A stretch of 64,000 nt of DNA from Coptis chinensis (taxonomy: Eukaryota > Streptophyta > Magnoliopsida > Ranunculales > Ranunculaceae). The position numbers and the translations under genes are program-made. The stretch spans positions 10,062,001 to 10,126,000 of the forward strand of contig CM027380.1 in the NCBI GenBank assembly GCA_015680905.1, read 5' to 3'. This document shows positions 35,181 through 48,679 of this stretch, in pieces (the first letter of the stretch is position 1; each line of letters begins with the position of its first letter). A model generated the notes under the pieces. The model ran no database searches and had not been told where the DNA came from. It saw only the letters and a list, made by a program, of their open reading frames with translations.

Positions 35181-35859
35181 CTAAATCAAGCGAGCGATCT
35201 TACAATCAATAAATCGGGCATACAACGGTTAGCCCAAGAGAAAGCCCAACCAAAGGCGTTTTCGGTCAAGCTATACCAAACCCTAAAACAGCAAACCACG
35301 ACCTTTGAGGTAAGCGGTAATTCTAGTGCGGACACTACAATCGTAGGTGACCTAAATGCCATCACCACTCTCCGGATTACGGAAGAGTGGTTGATAACTA
35401 AAAACTGCTCCTATAGTTACCCCATCGGTTACTCCTACACGGATATCGAACTAGATGCGAAATATAGAAACTGAGGAGCCTACCCACGGTAGAGGTACCG
35501 GTTAAACCACAACCAAAGAAACCGAGAAAGCCAAGGTTACCGCGACAAGTAGAGCCATATCACGAAATATAGAAGCGAAACCACCGTTCCCTCAAAAAAT
35601 TAGCCATGCTAACTAGGGATACAAACTTTGAGGAAATTAGGAACGTTTTCAAGAATTTAACGATAAACCTCCCTTTTCTCGAAGCTATTAAAAGCTTCCT
35701 AACCACGCTAAGTTTCTTAAAGAGTTGTGCACTACTAGGCGTAAGGCGAACATACCCAAAGGCGCCTTTTAACCGAGCGGTTCCCAACTTTATCCGAAAA
35801 TAATGGAATTGTTAAGTACAAGGACCACACGGTAGATCCCTATCGTAAAATGCACCTTA

Positions 35860-37626
35860 GGAGATTCCCACCGACGGCGACGCTTTATTAGACACGGGGG
35901 CGAGTGTTAACTTACTCCCCGTATTACTTGTATAAACAAATAGGTCTGATGAAATGCAACCTACAAAAATAACGTTGCAATTAGCGGACGTGTCAATTAA
36001 GTATCCTAAAGGTGTAGTGGAAAAACGTGCTTGTTAAGGTTCGGGGATTTCTACTATCCTGCTGATTTTGTTATCCTCGTCTGAAAGTCGCGAATGACTC
36101 GTCTGCCGATCATCTTAGGGCGCCCTTCTTGGCAACGCCGCCAATGCTTATAAATTGTCGCGATGGAAAGATGTCCTTATCTTTTGGCCATCTTTACTGT
36201 GCGAGGTAAATGTTTTAAAATGATGAAACAGTTACCAGATTAGATACATAGATGGGGAGGTTAGCATGATCGAGAGTTTAGCTCAAGATTATTTTAACAA
36301 CACGTTTCCTGAAAACAATATGTACAAATTCCTTTCTTTTGGAACTTCTGATTTTGTAAATGACTCCTACTTAGAGGAAGTCAACACCATCCTAGAGTCC
36401 ACACCAATTGTAGACCCGTCGGTTGCTCCATACACTGATTATGAAGACTTGCTACGGCGGTATTCATTATGCAAAATGAGGACCGGACGAAATATCTATT
36501 GATTTTCCACCCACCCCGGTGCTTAAACCTCTTCCCCCGGAATTAAAATATATACAACTTGATCCGGATGGTAGTCATCCGATAATTATATCTTCTTTGT
36601 TATCTAAAGATGAAGAGACATCTTTAATAAGGGTGATTAGGGAACATCGGTCTGCGATTGGTTGGTCATTAGCTGACATTAAGGGCATCGACCCTAATGT
36701 CTGCACTCATCGTATCCATTTGGAGGATAACGCGAAGACTTCGCGAACCTCGGTCGCTTTGAACCCTGCCATGAAAGAGGTGGTTAGGGAAGAAGTCTTG
36801 CGATTCTTTCGATCGCGGTATTATATACCCAATCTCCGATAGCGAATGGGTAAGTCCCATTCATGTAGTTCCTAAGAAGTCGGAATTACCATGGTGCGTA
36901 GCGGGAAGGGTGACTATGTTGTCACTCAAGGTCCTATGAAATGGAGAATCTGTATTGATTCTGAGGGCGTTTAAATGCTATGACCGCGAAAGGATCACTT
37001 TCCCACCATTTATAGATCGGATGCTAGAGCGTCTAGCGGGTCATGCTTTATTGTTTTTTGGATGGCTACTCCGGCTATTTTCAGATTATTATTGATATCG
37101 ATGACCAAGAAAAGACAACCTTCACATGTCCGCCTTGAACATATGCCTATAAAAGCGAATGCCTTTTGGCCTTTGTAATGCTCCCGGTACCTTCCAAACG
37201 TATGCTTCATATATTTAGTGACATGGTAGAGCTTTATGGAAGTTTTCATGGATGATTTTTCTATCTATGGAGACTCCTTCCACGATTTGTTGTCTAACTT
37301 TGTCTAAGGTTTTGACCGCGGTGTGAAGAAAAGAGCCTCGTTTTAAATTGGGAAAAGTGTCATTTCATGGTCAAAAGGGCATAGTCCTAGGTCACATTGT
37401 ATCTAGTGATGGCATCGAAGTAGATAAAGCCAAACTAGATAAGATAGCGACCTACCTAAACCACGGATTGTCAGGTGAGATTAGAGCCTTTCTAGGCCAT
37501 CTTGAGGGGTTTTATAGGCGTTTCATCAAAGATTTTTCGAAAATAGCTAGGCCTTTAACTAACCTCCTTTTGAAAGATGCAATCTTTGATTTTAATTTTA
37601 ACTGTAAAATGCTTTTGAAACCTTAA
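35860..37626 (+). pseudogene. Protease and reverse transcriptase region of the plus-strand fossil
   Basis: A DTGASVNLL-type aspartic protease active-site motif lies near 35890. Reverse transcriptase motifs follow: LNPAMKEVVREEVLRFF, VFMDDFSIYGDSFHD near 37240, and GHIVSSDGIEVDKAKLDKI at 37390 on, then FLGHLEGFYRRFIKDFSKIA. Typical of Ty3/Gypsy. Broken. Confidence 0.75.
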
Positions 37627-37639
37627 AAGCCGCCCAACC

Positions 37640-39402
37640 AACTGCACCCTATTATCTGACCTCTGATTGGTCTAAACCATTCGAACTCATGTGTGATGCT
37701 AGTGACTATCACGGTTGGTCTTTGTCTTAGGACGAAAACTAGATAATAAGTCCACTGTTATTTATTATGCTAGTAAAACTTTAAAGCGATGCTCAACGGA
37801 ATTATACAACTCTTGAAAAAGAATTCTTAGCTGTCATTTATGCTTTAGATAAATTTAGTCCTTATTTGGTTGGTTCTAAAACTTTAGTTTACCGCGGACC
37901 ATGCAGCCATTAGGTACCTTCTTGCAAAGAAGGATGCTAAGCAGATTAATCCGATGGATTCTTCTCCGCAAGAGTTCACATTAGAAATAAAGGACAAAAG
38001 AGGGTCAAAACGTAGTTGCCGACCACTTATCTAGACTTACAAATGACGATAGTAGTGATTCCGAGTCCATACGACTCTTTCCCTGATGAACATCGTATGC
38101 TATTTTTTCATCACCATGGTATCGGACATCGTTAAATTATTTAGCGGCTGATGTTATGCCTCATAATTGGTCAAGAAATGAGCGTAAGAAATTCTTGGCG
38201 AGTCAAGTTATACTATTGGGATGAGCCCTACCTTTTTAAGTATTGTGCGGATCAGATTATTAGATGGTTGCATTCCCGATGGGAATATAATGAAGTCCTA
38301 TCGTTCTGCCATGACAAAGAGTGTGGTGGCCACTTTAAGCGGAATGAAAACAGCCGCTAAAGTTCTTCAATAATGGATTTTATTGGCCTACCCTTTTTAA
38401 GGATGCCCAAGTGCATTGCAAGGCGTGTATTAGTTGCCAACAACTTGGGCGAATCACGAAGCGTAATATGATGCCTTTAAATCCAATCTTGATAGTAGAA
38501 ATTTTTGATGTTTGGGGTATTGATTTCATGGGCCCTTTCCCTGTTTCCCACGGTTATATTTATATCCTAGTTGCCGTGGACTCGTGTCTAAATGGATAGA
38601 GGCCCTAGCTTGTCGTAGCAATGACCATAAGACCGTTGTATTTTTTATTAAAGAATATATTTTCAGTCGGTTTGGCATTCCTAAAGCCATCATTAGTGAT
38701 GGTGGAACACATTTTTGCAACAGAGTTGTGGCATCCCTAGTTAAAAAGTATGGAGTTACACATAAAATAGCAACTCCTTATCATCCACAAACTAGCGGAC
38801 AAGTAGAAGTTTCTAATAGGAAATCAAAAGATTTTAGAAACAACGGAAACCCCGATAGGAAAGACTGGTCGAAGCGTCTATCGGATGCCTTATGGGCATA
38901 TAGAACTGCTTTCAAAACTCCTATAGGTATGTCTCCCTTTAGACTTGTATTTGGGAAACCATGTCATTTGCCCGTCGAATTAGAGCACCGTGCTCTGTGG
39001 GCTATAAAAAGCCTTAACTTCAATATTGATGAAGGCGGGTGTCAAACGCAGTTACAATTAAATGAGCTTGAAGAAATCCGCGGCGATTCTTACGATCTCG
39101 AAAGGATTATAAAGCCAACATGAAAGCGTGTTCATGATAAGCATATCTTGGCGCCAAAGAGTTTGTGGTCGGGACAAAGGGTTTTGCTTTACAACTCCCG
39201 TCTACATATTTTCCCAGGGAAACTAAAAACCCGTTGGTCTGGTCCTTTTCTGGTTACTGAAGTCACCCCTTACGGGGCAATTACCTTGGTAAATCCCAAT
39301 GACAACAGTACCTTTCAAGTTAATGGTCAACGGTTAAAACATTTTCACGAACTTTTGTCCCCTGATGTGGAGGAAGTCCTTTTACAGGACCCCTGTCTAT
39401 GA
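37640..39402 (+). pseudogene. RNase H and integrase region of the plus-strand fossil
   Basis: RNase H-like pieces lie at 37640-38040. The zinc-binding part and catalytic core of integrase run from about 38280: [57 protein letters not shown] and [20 protein letters not shown]. The C-terminal piece at 39148-39402 holds LKTRWSGPFLV. No chromodomain is seen, as expected for Athila. Broken. Confidence 0.78.
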
Positions 39403-40510
39403 GGACTGACCTTGTCATTTGGTGTACTTACTTTCATTTCCATATACTGATAAGTACACCATTCAGTAACCGGCCCTCCTTATGGAGTGTGTGGTCTGTA
39501 AGTCGGATCCTAAGTCCACGATTCACATAATTCCGTTTTCCACTTTTCGCATGTTTTTCGATTTTTTGAGTCATGTTCCTCTATGGAGTGAATTATGTAT
39601 TTATTGTTTTTCGTGTTTCTTATAGTAAACAAATAAAAATAAATTAAAATTCATAAAAATCATAGACATAGCAATCCAACAAGTCTTGGGAATCTGACTT
39701 TAAACGACCCGCGTTGTAAACAAATTTTGTGGTTAAAAATTTGTTTGGGGTCAGAAATCGATCTTTCCATCCGATTGCTCGAACTTTCTAGTTGTGTTGT
39801 GTAGGTCCATTAGTATAGTTCATTTGGGTTGGCGTTATCAAATTTAGTGTTCATTCGTTAAGCATAACTTCGTCATGCACGCACTACGAGGCGTTTTTTC
39901 CACTATCTTATTCGTCACCCCGGTTGGAATCGAGTGTTTTATGGATCATTGGATTGGAAATTCTCTCCTGATCATTTCCATATCTCATTAAAAGAATCGG
40001 ACCGATAACGGGCGGAAATCTAGTTTGAAATTAGCTAAAATCGACAAAAGTCGAAAAATACGAATTGGGCTTGGGCCTTCTCGCTTATACATCTTGCGCC
40101 CAAATCATAAGCGACCAGCGCTCAAACTCTGTAAGTCAAAAATCCAAAGAGCGCGACTCGCTCTATCTGGCAGCGCCATACCCCACTCAAAACCGGATCG
40201 CGATCTTCTTCTTCTCCGGCCGCTTGACACAAAGTATAAATCAAAACCCTAGCAACCTAAAAATAAAAAAATAATAATAAATAAATAATAGAATATATCC
40301 ATAATAGAAACACCACCCACGCCCATAATAGAAACTCAACACCAATCTTCCACAATCTCCAACCGATCCCACCATCGAAACCACCAACCAATTCGAGTTT
40401 GAACTGCGCGCCGAACCTACCATAACCACCACTTTGTTGGTTTGGTTAGTTTTCATCAAACTTCGCATCCACCACCATCTACAAACCCCAAATCAGTAAA
40501 TAACTTCAAT

Positions 40511-41673
40511 GGCTTAACGACGTAGAATTACTGGGAAAACGCGCGTTTGTTTCCGGCCGGTTTAAAGCCATTTTATGGCTGGAGATGTTAAAGAGACATT
40601 GGAGCGGTTGTGGTATTCGACGGAGGATTTCTATCACTATGAATTGGTAGAACAGTTTTATAAGAAACGAGAAGTGGAGGGAAATAGGATTTTCATTAGG
40701 ATAGCGAGGACGCGGAAGGAAGTTCACTGAGGCGGTTGTTGGTGAGCTATTAGGAATCACCCACAGAACCAACCTAGATATCGACCATTCGGGGAATCCA
40801 AGAATCTGCGGTTCTGTTTTGATGAAAGATCACGGTCATAGAGGGTGAATACAATCGATATCTCATTCGTTAAGCGGACTACCACGAGAACTAATCAAGG
40901 CTGTAGCTTCGGTGGATTGGTAAGAACGTCCTCGGGAGAGACAAAGTCGGCGACATCGGACTTGATTAATGCGCGTTCTCTGGAATTTGCAAAGCGAAGG
41001 AGTATAATTTCTGCATCCTTGATTTAATTTTGAATGTGATTAGAGGGTGGGAAAAGAGCCTAAGCGCCTCTTCCGTATTGATCACTAAGATTATGCTCTC
41101 ATTTAGAGCCGTCGCTAGATCTGCTCCTATTAAGATCAAATTGCCTTCTAATGCAAGTATTTATAAAGAATGCATTCAAAAGACTTGGCGTTATGCGCAG
41201 AGAAGGAAGTTGAGTCGGATAATGAAGGGGAAGATATGACATGGTTGGTTGAGGATAATTTTGATAGTCATACTTCTAATTTAGAAGCGAATGATAATCT
41301 TTATGGCTGGTTTCGCGATCACGGTTATAATATCTGTGAAGATATGAGACATAGACAAATTACGCCCGCCGCGAATAAGCAAAGCGGACCTTCGGAGGGC
41401 GGTTGAAATGCTCGTAAAAAGGGTCGACAAGATATAATGTTTAACTTGGAGGTTATCCACGAGAATCACCAAGCCCGATTATCGATGCCAAAGGCGAGAT
41501 GGAAGCCTGGCTTTGTTCGGGATAGAGATGCTCTGACGCGTACCACTCGTTGATGAGTCTGTCTCCGTTAGTCGAGAGGCATGGCGTCGTCGCCCCCGCG
41601 AGGCGGATAAACTCAAGCCATTCGACACCACGAGCCGATCTCCATCTCAGGGACCATCTTCTTCACACGCCTA
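40511..41673 (+). pseudogene. First extra 3' reading frame of the plus-strand fossil
   Basis: Collinear with 32059-33214 on the other strand. Pieces such as LERLWYSTEDFYHYELVEQF keep the plant-transposon-protein pattern. Broken and not expressed as a single frame. Confidence 0.55.
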
Positions 41674-42473
41674 GGTGTGCACCATCAGTTGTGTCCTTTT
41701 ATTTCATTGTCTTTATTGTTTTGTAGTGGAATTTTACTTCAGTAGTTACATTTGAATATTAAGTTGTTTGTTTTAGATTATTTGGATTCCATATTATTTT
41801 AATATAATTTATTTTGATCATCTTTCGAAAGGTTGTCTTGGAGTAAAAGTTGAAATTAGGCCGATATCGGCATATCTATGATTTTTTGTAGCGCTAGCAT
41901 GATATGTAGGAGAGTTTAGAAGTTACTATTCTAAACCAAGTTTAAAAGATACCAGGGTTGTTAGGAAATCAAAGACATGGTTAGTTTCGTTTTGGGTTTG
42001 GCGGTTTCCTATTTCCGAAATGGCCTTAAAACAATTTGGCAACTTGCCGATTCGTTTTGGAAACCCGAACCTATTTAAACTTCCATCATACTACACTCAC
42101 AACACACACTACACCCCACAATCATCTTTCACTTTTCCTCCAGCCCCTTTTTCTTGTTTTTCTTGTTTTTCTTAGAAACTCAATTTTACGCACTCACGAA
42201 GCGCCAGCGCTCAAAGCGCGACTTCATTTGCTTTCTTGTAAACTGAAAAATTCTAGACGGCGCCTAATTTTGACAAACTGAAAAATCAATTTAACGGCGC
42301 GCCAGCGTAAAAGTAAGCGACCGACCAGCTAAAACACTGGAAATCCAAAACCCAAGAAACCCAGCGCCCAGCAAGATATAAACCGCCAGCGCTCTCTCCG
42401 ATATAAACACGAAATTTTAGATTTTCCGAGGTTCTTCCGAGTTTTCGCGGCTATTCTACAAAGTAGTGTTGAG

Positions 42474-43386
42474 ATGACACCACCTATAGTCATTCTGAAC
42501 AGTCTTTTGAAGACTTGATGGGAACCTATACCTATGGAGCATCGTTCATGGCGGATCTTGCGATTAGGATGGCGACATCTTACGGTGAGTGATGCCGATT
42601 CTTTTTCACCTAAGCTAACGGAATTCTTTTATAATAATATTACTTTCTTTTGTACCCAAGAAGGAGAACAAAAGTTTTCCCTTACTATTGATGAATGCGA
42701 CTATGGAATTCAATAAGCACTTGATAGCTTTGGTTTGGGATTGCCATTACGACCCTATGCACCGTGGGGATATATACGAGGATAACTCATACCTATATGA
42801 ATATGCCTATTTCCATGAGTATTATGGGGGAGGGTATTTATTATCATGGACCAAGACCAATATAACATCGCATACGAGTAGCCTATCAGCTGAATGTAGG
42901 CCTGAACCATGTTGTTCATCATGATGAACATTCTAGAAACGGCGGTTTACTTACCCAATAATACGGGGTGGCGTTTTCCTTGCTTTAGGCGGGGGCGTCG
43001 TAGGTATGACATTCCCCGAGTTTTAGTTGCTTTACTCACGGCGAGCCCATACCGTGAGGTATAAGTACCTTCTTATGCCTGTTTTTGGTTTGCCGCCTTA
43101 TCTTGCGGCTTGCCTACCCGTGATTCGTACCGCGATTACCAGCATTGGAAAAAGGTCGAAATCATGAGACCTACCAATCGTGGTGGTAACGATCATTCCG
43201 AAACCATGACTTGGCGGGATGGCGAGTGCAACCACATTTGGTTGCTCCTTACACCCCATCGGACCAAATAACACTAGAAAGGTTAGCACAAGTTGATGAT
43301 ACCGCGGCGGATGGCGGCAAGCAAGTTGTTATGGCATGGCGGGGATCTTGAAAGAACCTCATATAGAAGAGGAGGACGGCGAGTAA
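42474..43386 (+). pseudogene. Second extra 3' reading frame of the plus-strand fossil
   Basis: Collinear with 30226-31146. Pieces such as HRSWRILRLGWRHLTVSD and SPKLTEFFYNNITFFCTQEG remain. Broken. Confidence 0.5.
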
Positions 43387-44340
43387 ATCTTTGGGGTGCG
43401 GGTAAGTTTTTAGTTAAGTTAGTATGCGCTTATGTCCCAAGCAATTTAATTCTTTAACCCCATAATGGGTGGAACTCTTATAGTGTTCGTCGACTTTTAT
43501 TTCATATATTAGTATTGTATGTTTTAACCTTGTTTTGCGGATGTTCACGAATTTCCGCAGCGTTTCAATGGTATTTTTCCTACACTCTTTATTTAAATGC
43601 TTTGAGGACAAAGCATGCTTTTTTTTGGGGGGCATAGAAACTTCGTGTAATTAAAACATCTGATAGGATATAGATAGATATAATATGCTTTCAAAATTTT
43701 AAAAAAATATAAATAAATAAGTCCATGCTATACACTTAGGAATATTGGTATTGTTTTCTTTCTCCATGCTCTTAACAATCTAGAAGTCTCATAGCTTTTG
43801 CATCAGAATAATAGTTAGAAACTTAGGTTAATATGTAGGTAATAATCTTTGCATCTATCTATAAATATATTACATGAGTATCTATGATTGTTTGGCAGTA
43901 AGTTTCTGAAATCTAGGCTAGAGTACTTATGCTACAAATCCTGTGAGAATATAGCCTAAAGCCTTTATATGAGTGAAACATTTGAGAAATGACACAAGGG
44001 AGAAGTAAAATCCGGATAGAAATCACCGTCCACTTGCTTGATCACTATGCCATATCCTAGCGAGAATTTAGGCGCTCTTTTGGATCGATATAGCCAGAAA
44101 TTCAAACCTATGAATTATTTTCCGCTAGTCGCCACTCTGAGCCCTTTCTTTAGCCTTCCATAAACCACAATTCCTTTACCCTGTTACAAAAACAAAACAA
44201 AATAAAAAAATCAACCTACCCAATTTAGAATAAGTCTGAGAGTAGAATGAGGAAGAAAGAAGAAGAGAAAAACCTGTGTAAACAAAAATTAGTTAGTTGC
44301 TTCAGAAAATAAAGAAAAGAAGTTTCCATCCAAAGAGAAA

Positions 44341-44342
44341 AG

Positions 44343-44378
<36 letters not shown>
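44341..44378. repeat. Poly-A tract in the 3' spacer
   Basis: A run of about 38 A bases, the counterpart of a shorter T run near 29261-29269 in the minus copy. It reflects replication slippage, not a transcript tail. Confidence 0.9.
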
Positions 44379-44381
<3 letters not shown>

Positions 44382-45216
44382 TATAGAAATAAATAAAAAC
44401 TCCAAAAAAATAGAATAAAAGGGAGTCAAAGGCCAAAGAAAAGAAAAATATGGCTAAGGATGGAAACAAAGTGTAGAAGCAAAAGTAAATAACAAGGTTT
44501 TCTCTAGTTACATAATATGAAGACTCTATTATCTCAGACTTGTTCTCTAGAATATCCATTTCCTTCCTTCTTAAACCATCTCCTAATCCCCGCAACACCT
44601 AATAAAGACCTCTAGCTCAATTAGGAATAGGTTAGTGTGATAGTAAGTGGCGATGTGTGTTTGATCGACCCGGCTTCCTTGTTGTCATTGAGATTGTAAG
44701 GTAAAATGTGCCCACTGCACACTGGAGTAGCTGAAACTTGAGTGGAAAAATCAGTGGTTTTGTCTTGACATTTATGTGAGGACCTACTTAAGGGCGCTAT
44801 ATTCGAAGTTTTCGAGAAACAAACCTCGCTAAACATTTCATAGTATTACTCATTGTTATATGTTTATTGTAGATGATTGATTATTATGCATATATTAACT
44901 TAGGGTTTTCTTGTTATTCTTATGTAATTGCTAGTGAGATGTATAGATAGTTGAGACATGAAGGAGAAAACAATAGTTTTATTTCTTAGTCGTTGTAGTA
45001 TAGATGAAGTTTGTGAGTACCTTCAATTTGGAAAACTCTCACGAGGCTATAACTTCGTCCACTAGGGGAATTCCTAGTGGTTTAAGGCCTTGTTGCATAT
45101 GGTCAATGCAATGTCGCTCAGTGAAAACGAGATTAGGTAGAACTCCATTTTGGTCACTTATTCTAATTTCTCATATTTGCTTGAGGACAAACAAAATCTT
45201 TGTTTAAAGGGTGGTT

Positions 45217-46573
45217 TGATAAGAGCCCAAAACTGTAGTTTTAACCCCTTAATAATCATCTTGTTAGACCAATTATGTGAATAATAAGTAAGAGTTAATA
45301 CTGATTACGTGTTTTATGCATTTCGGGCTTCAAAGTCCATTATCTTGTGAAAATGTGCCACTTTAGCGAGATAAAGGAGCAAAAGTCGTGAGAACTTCGA
45401 ATGCCATATCTTTGGACTCAGACCTCGGATTGAGGCCTACCTTATGTCAAAACGACCGGCTCGGAAAGAGCTTTGCAATGGTCCAAGCCTTGACCCAATC
45501 AGAGGAGCAGAAGTGGACGAAAAGTCTGTGGAAGCTAACTGCAGCTGAAGAGGCCTTTTTGGACTGAAAGAATTGGGTTTTGGGCCTGATTCTCTGGCCC
45601 AACCCATGGCTCCAAGCCCATGCACGAATTTTGGATCTGGATGTATAAAAACAAAAGCTTAGCTCTTTGTTAATGGTAGCTAGTTAGACCTAAATTAAGA
45701 TATAGAATTATAGATCTAGTTTTATTCATTAAATTAAGTTTTAGTTCCATTTAAATTCTTGTTTTAGATTAAATCTCTGAATCATTGTTCTTGATAGATT
45801 AGATAAATAAAGTAGTATTTTTTATCAAGTTCGAATTTGTCATTTCCATTTTAGATCTAAATTCAATTCTTGTCATTGTTTTATTCCAGCCATTAAATTA
45901 GATTCACTATTGCTAAATTAAGTAATTCTCAAATTCTCACATTATGTTTAGTTTAGATTCAATGGTGAATTGTTAGTTTGATGAATCAAGGCTAAATCCT
46001 CCATTAGAGGGTTTGATGAAGCCTTGATGAAAACTTAGTGGTTAGTATAGAATTGGTTGTAGAATCTATTCCACTCTAGAAAGTCGTGTTTCGCCATGAG
46101 AATGGGTGGACGACTTCACATGCTAGTTAGTACTTTCGTAGAAATGCCATGAACACTAGGGATTAGAACTTCGAATTTCTTGCCGTAAGAGCGTGAGAAT
46201 CGAGATACAAGAATCTATACTAGGTTATTAAGTTGGATTCGAGGTGGATTCAATTCCCTCTAATCCTTTATCTAGATTAAAAAACAAGCATATTTCCATA
46301 GTATTAGTAGTTAAATTCAACGTAGACTCATTTTAGTTTCATCGTGAGTATAACACCCTTAAAAGCTCTCATTGACTTAAGAGCGACTAGTTAGACTTAG
46401 AAAACAATCCATGCTAGGGAACTAGGAGTGGAACGAACTTCATACTCCATTTAGTGCAATTCGCATTGAGAGTAGAAGCTTTGATAATCAGACACGTAAA
46501 AGTAAGTTTAGTTTACTTACGTTTTGGATTCGTAGTTCATTTCGTAGGTAAACTATTCATTTTATATTTATCA
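45217..46573 (+). repeat. Right LTR of the plus-strand Athila-like fossil (1357 bp)
   Basis: Begins TGATAAGAGCCC after a purine-rich AAAGGGTGGTT and ends ATTTATCA, giving TGATA...TATCA ends. The start aligns with the reverse complement of 52839 leftwards, and the end with that of 51352. A 5-bp CAACG duplication follows. Confidence 0.85.
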
Positions 46574-46578
46574 CAACG
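46574..46578. repeat. 5-bp target duplication (right), CAACG
   Basis: Partner of 33210-33214. Confidence 0.75.
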
Positions 46579-47599
46579 TCTTTGAGCCATTGATATTTTA
46601 GAACGGTTTGGGGGGGGGGGGCATAAATGGAATGTGGGGATGGATTTTGAGACTCCCTTACTAACAAAACGATGGTAGTGGCGCGACAGTTCAAATTTTC
46701 TTCAAAAATTTTACTGTTTTGACAGTTGCAATTGTTGGAGGTGGCGGTGGGGAGGTCGTGAGGAATGTTTGGCGTGGGTGTATTTAGGTTTTCTTTTATT
46801 TGTTTATTTTTTTATTTTTTTATTTTTTTTATTTTTGGTTAGGTTTTTGAATTTGGTAATGGCAGAATTGGAAAGAAATTGCGATTCTGTTTGATTTGGA
46901 GGAAGGAGACGCACGTGCGTGCGTTGGGCCGAAGCCCAAATTGATTTTTCGATTTTTGTTGATTTTTCGCGCAATTTCAAACTAAAATTTCCGCTTTGCC
47001 ATTGGTCCGATTTATGTGAATGAGATATGGAAATGATCAGGAGAGAATTTCCAATCCAATCATCCATAGAACACTCTATTCTAACCGTGGGTGACATATA
47101 AGAAGATAGAAAATGTCTCGAGTGCGTGTATAACGTAAGTTATGAGAACGAATGAAATTTAACTTAATAGAAAATGTCAACCCGAATCGAAATACGATTA
47201 AACGGTCTAAACAACATAAATGGAAAGTTTTACCATCAAGGAAAAAAACCTGAACACCCCACCCCCAAACAAATTTTAGACAACAGAGTTTAGAAAATTT
47301 GTTTTAACAGTGGGTCTTTTAAAGTCAGATTCCCGAGACTTTAACAAATAATTGGATATATAAATATATATACCCTGCAGTTTTCCATATATTAACAACC
47401 TAAAGAGTTGTGGGTCTTTCCATAAATAAATAACATGGAATGCACCCCCAAACAGAATCAAACACCAAGATTTCCTACGACGCAACTTAGTGAAATGGAA
47501 ACGAAGTCTGATAGATCTAGAACATAAGCGCGCATGCATCTTCTCTTTCATCTTTGAACGAGAGGGTGTCCAAGTGAATGATCGTGAGAAAATAGATGT

Positions 47600-48606
47600 T
47601 TATGGAAGATATGGTGGATATGGATGAATTTTAGATGTAAGGGATGGAAGAAATGAGTATGTAGGTTTAGCACAAAACTCATTCATGGTGTAGGTAGGAA
47701 GTGTCTCAATCCTGAAAATGAAGGTGTCAAGTGCTTTTTCCTTGGTAATTATTTCCATATTAGGAGGATTTAGAAAATTATTAAGCACAGAAGAAGCAAG
47801 AGGGTCAAGTGCAAACTCCAGGTTCCTTTGAAAAGGTGGAGGGCGGGTAACATTAATGATGGAAGATGAATAAGTGACGAGATGATGTGAGGTGGATGAA
47901 AGGGGCTCAGCTAGAGCTCTCAGGTCTAGATCATTAGAAGCCTTGAGATATACAAGACATTCCTCAATAGGTGGGTCAAAAGAATCACTGAGATAGAGGG
48001 TGAAAAATTCATCTTCCATCATAGCGTCAAGGGATGAATGGATATAAATAGGAGGGGACTCTCGAGGTGGCAAAGAAGAGTTGCAAAAGATGCTAAGGAA
48101 ATCTTCCTCGATTTCGTCTACGTCCAAGGAGTCTTTGTTGAAGTTGGAACTTCCAAGGGAAAGGAATTTGTGCATCTGATTATCTGGAAACGTGGTTTTG
48201 AAATAATCATGAGCTAAACTCTCGATCATGCTAACCTCTCTATCGATATTGGTATCAGGAACCTGTGTGATTGTTTTAAATACATTGACCTCAGCGGAAA
48301 GATGGCCAAAAGATAAAGACATCGAACCATCGCGACAATTTATAAGCGCGTTGGCAGTTGCCAAGAAAGGGCACCCTAAAATGATCGGGACAGAGTCGCT
48401 AGCGACTTCTGTATCGAGGATAACAAAGTCCGTAGGATAGTAGAAATCCTGAACCTTAACCAGTGTGTTTTCCACTACACCCTTAGGATACTTGATAGAC
48501 CTATCAGCTAATTGTAACGTCATTGTTGTAGGTTGCATTTCCTGTAGATCTATTTGTTTATATAAATAATAAGGGAGTAAGTTAACACTTGCCCCGTGTC
48601 TAATAA
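47600..48606 (-). pseudogene. Protease region and following frame of the minus-strand fossil
   Basis: A 312-codon open stretch begins MQPTTMTLQLADRSIKYPKG just after the protease active-site region. It continues with PIILGCPFLATANALINCRD, which is the second part of the aspartic protease, and SMIESLAHDYFKTTFPDNQM. This part is better kept than its counterpart at 35950-36500. The element as a whole is broken. Confidence 0.72.
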
Positions 48607-48679
48607 AGCGTTAATTAGGTGTGTATCTCCTAAGGTGCATTTATGCAGAAGATCCCGATGGGTCCTTGTTCTTAACTAT

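Larger units (their letters stand above)
33215..46573 (+). mobile_element. Athila-like Ty3/Gypsy fossil, plus strand, inserted in a relative
   Basis: Parts in order: remnant of the primer-binding region and leader, gag (33758 on), protease, reverse transcriptase, RNase H, integrase (to 39402), spacer, two extra reading frames, long 3' spacer, and a right LTR at 45217-46573. A 5-bp CAACG duplication bounds it. Only one LTR is present; the left boundary falls within the primer-binding region. RT-RNase H-integrase order makes it Ty3/Gypsy; the MQPTK..LQLAD protease motif, the 1.36 kb LTR and extra frames fit the Athila lineage. Broken many times throughout, so old. Confidence 0.85.

Noticed and set aside
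44302-44598. 98-codon Phe-rich minus-strand reading frame
   Set aside because: It is the translation of a poly-A/T tract in the retroelement 3' spacer.
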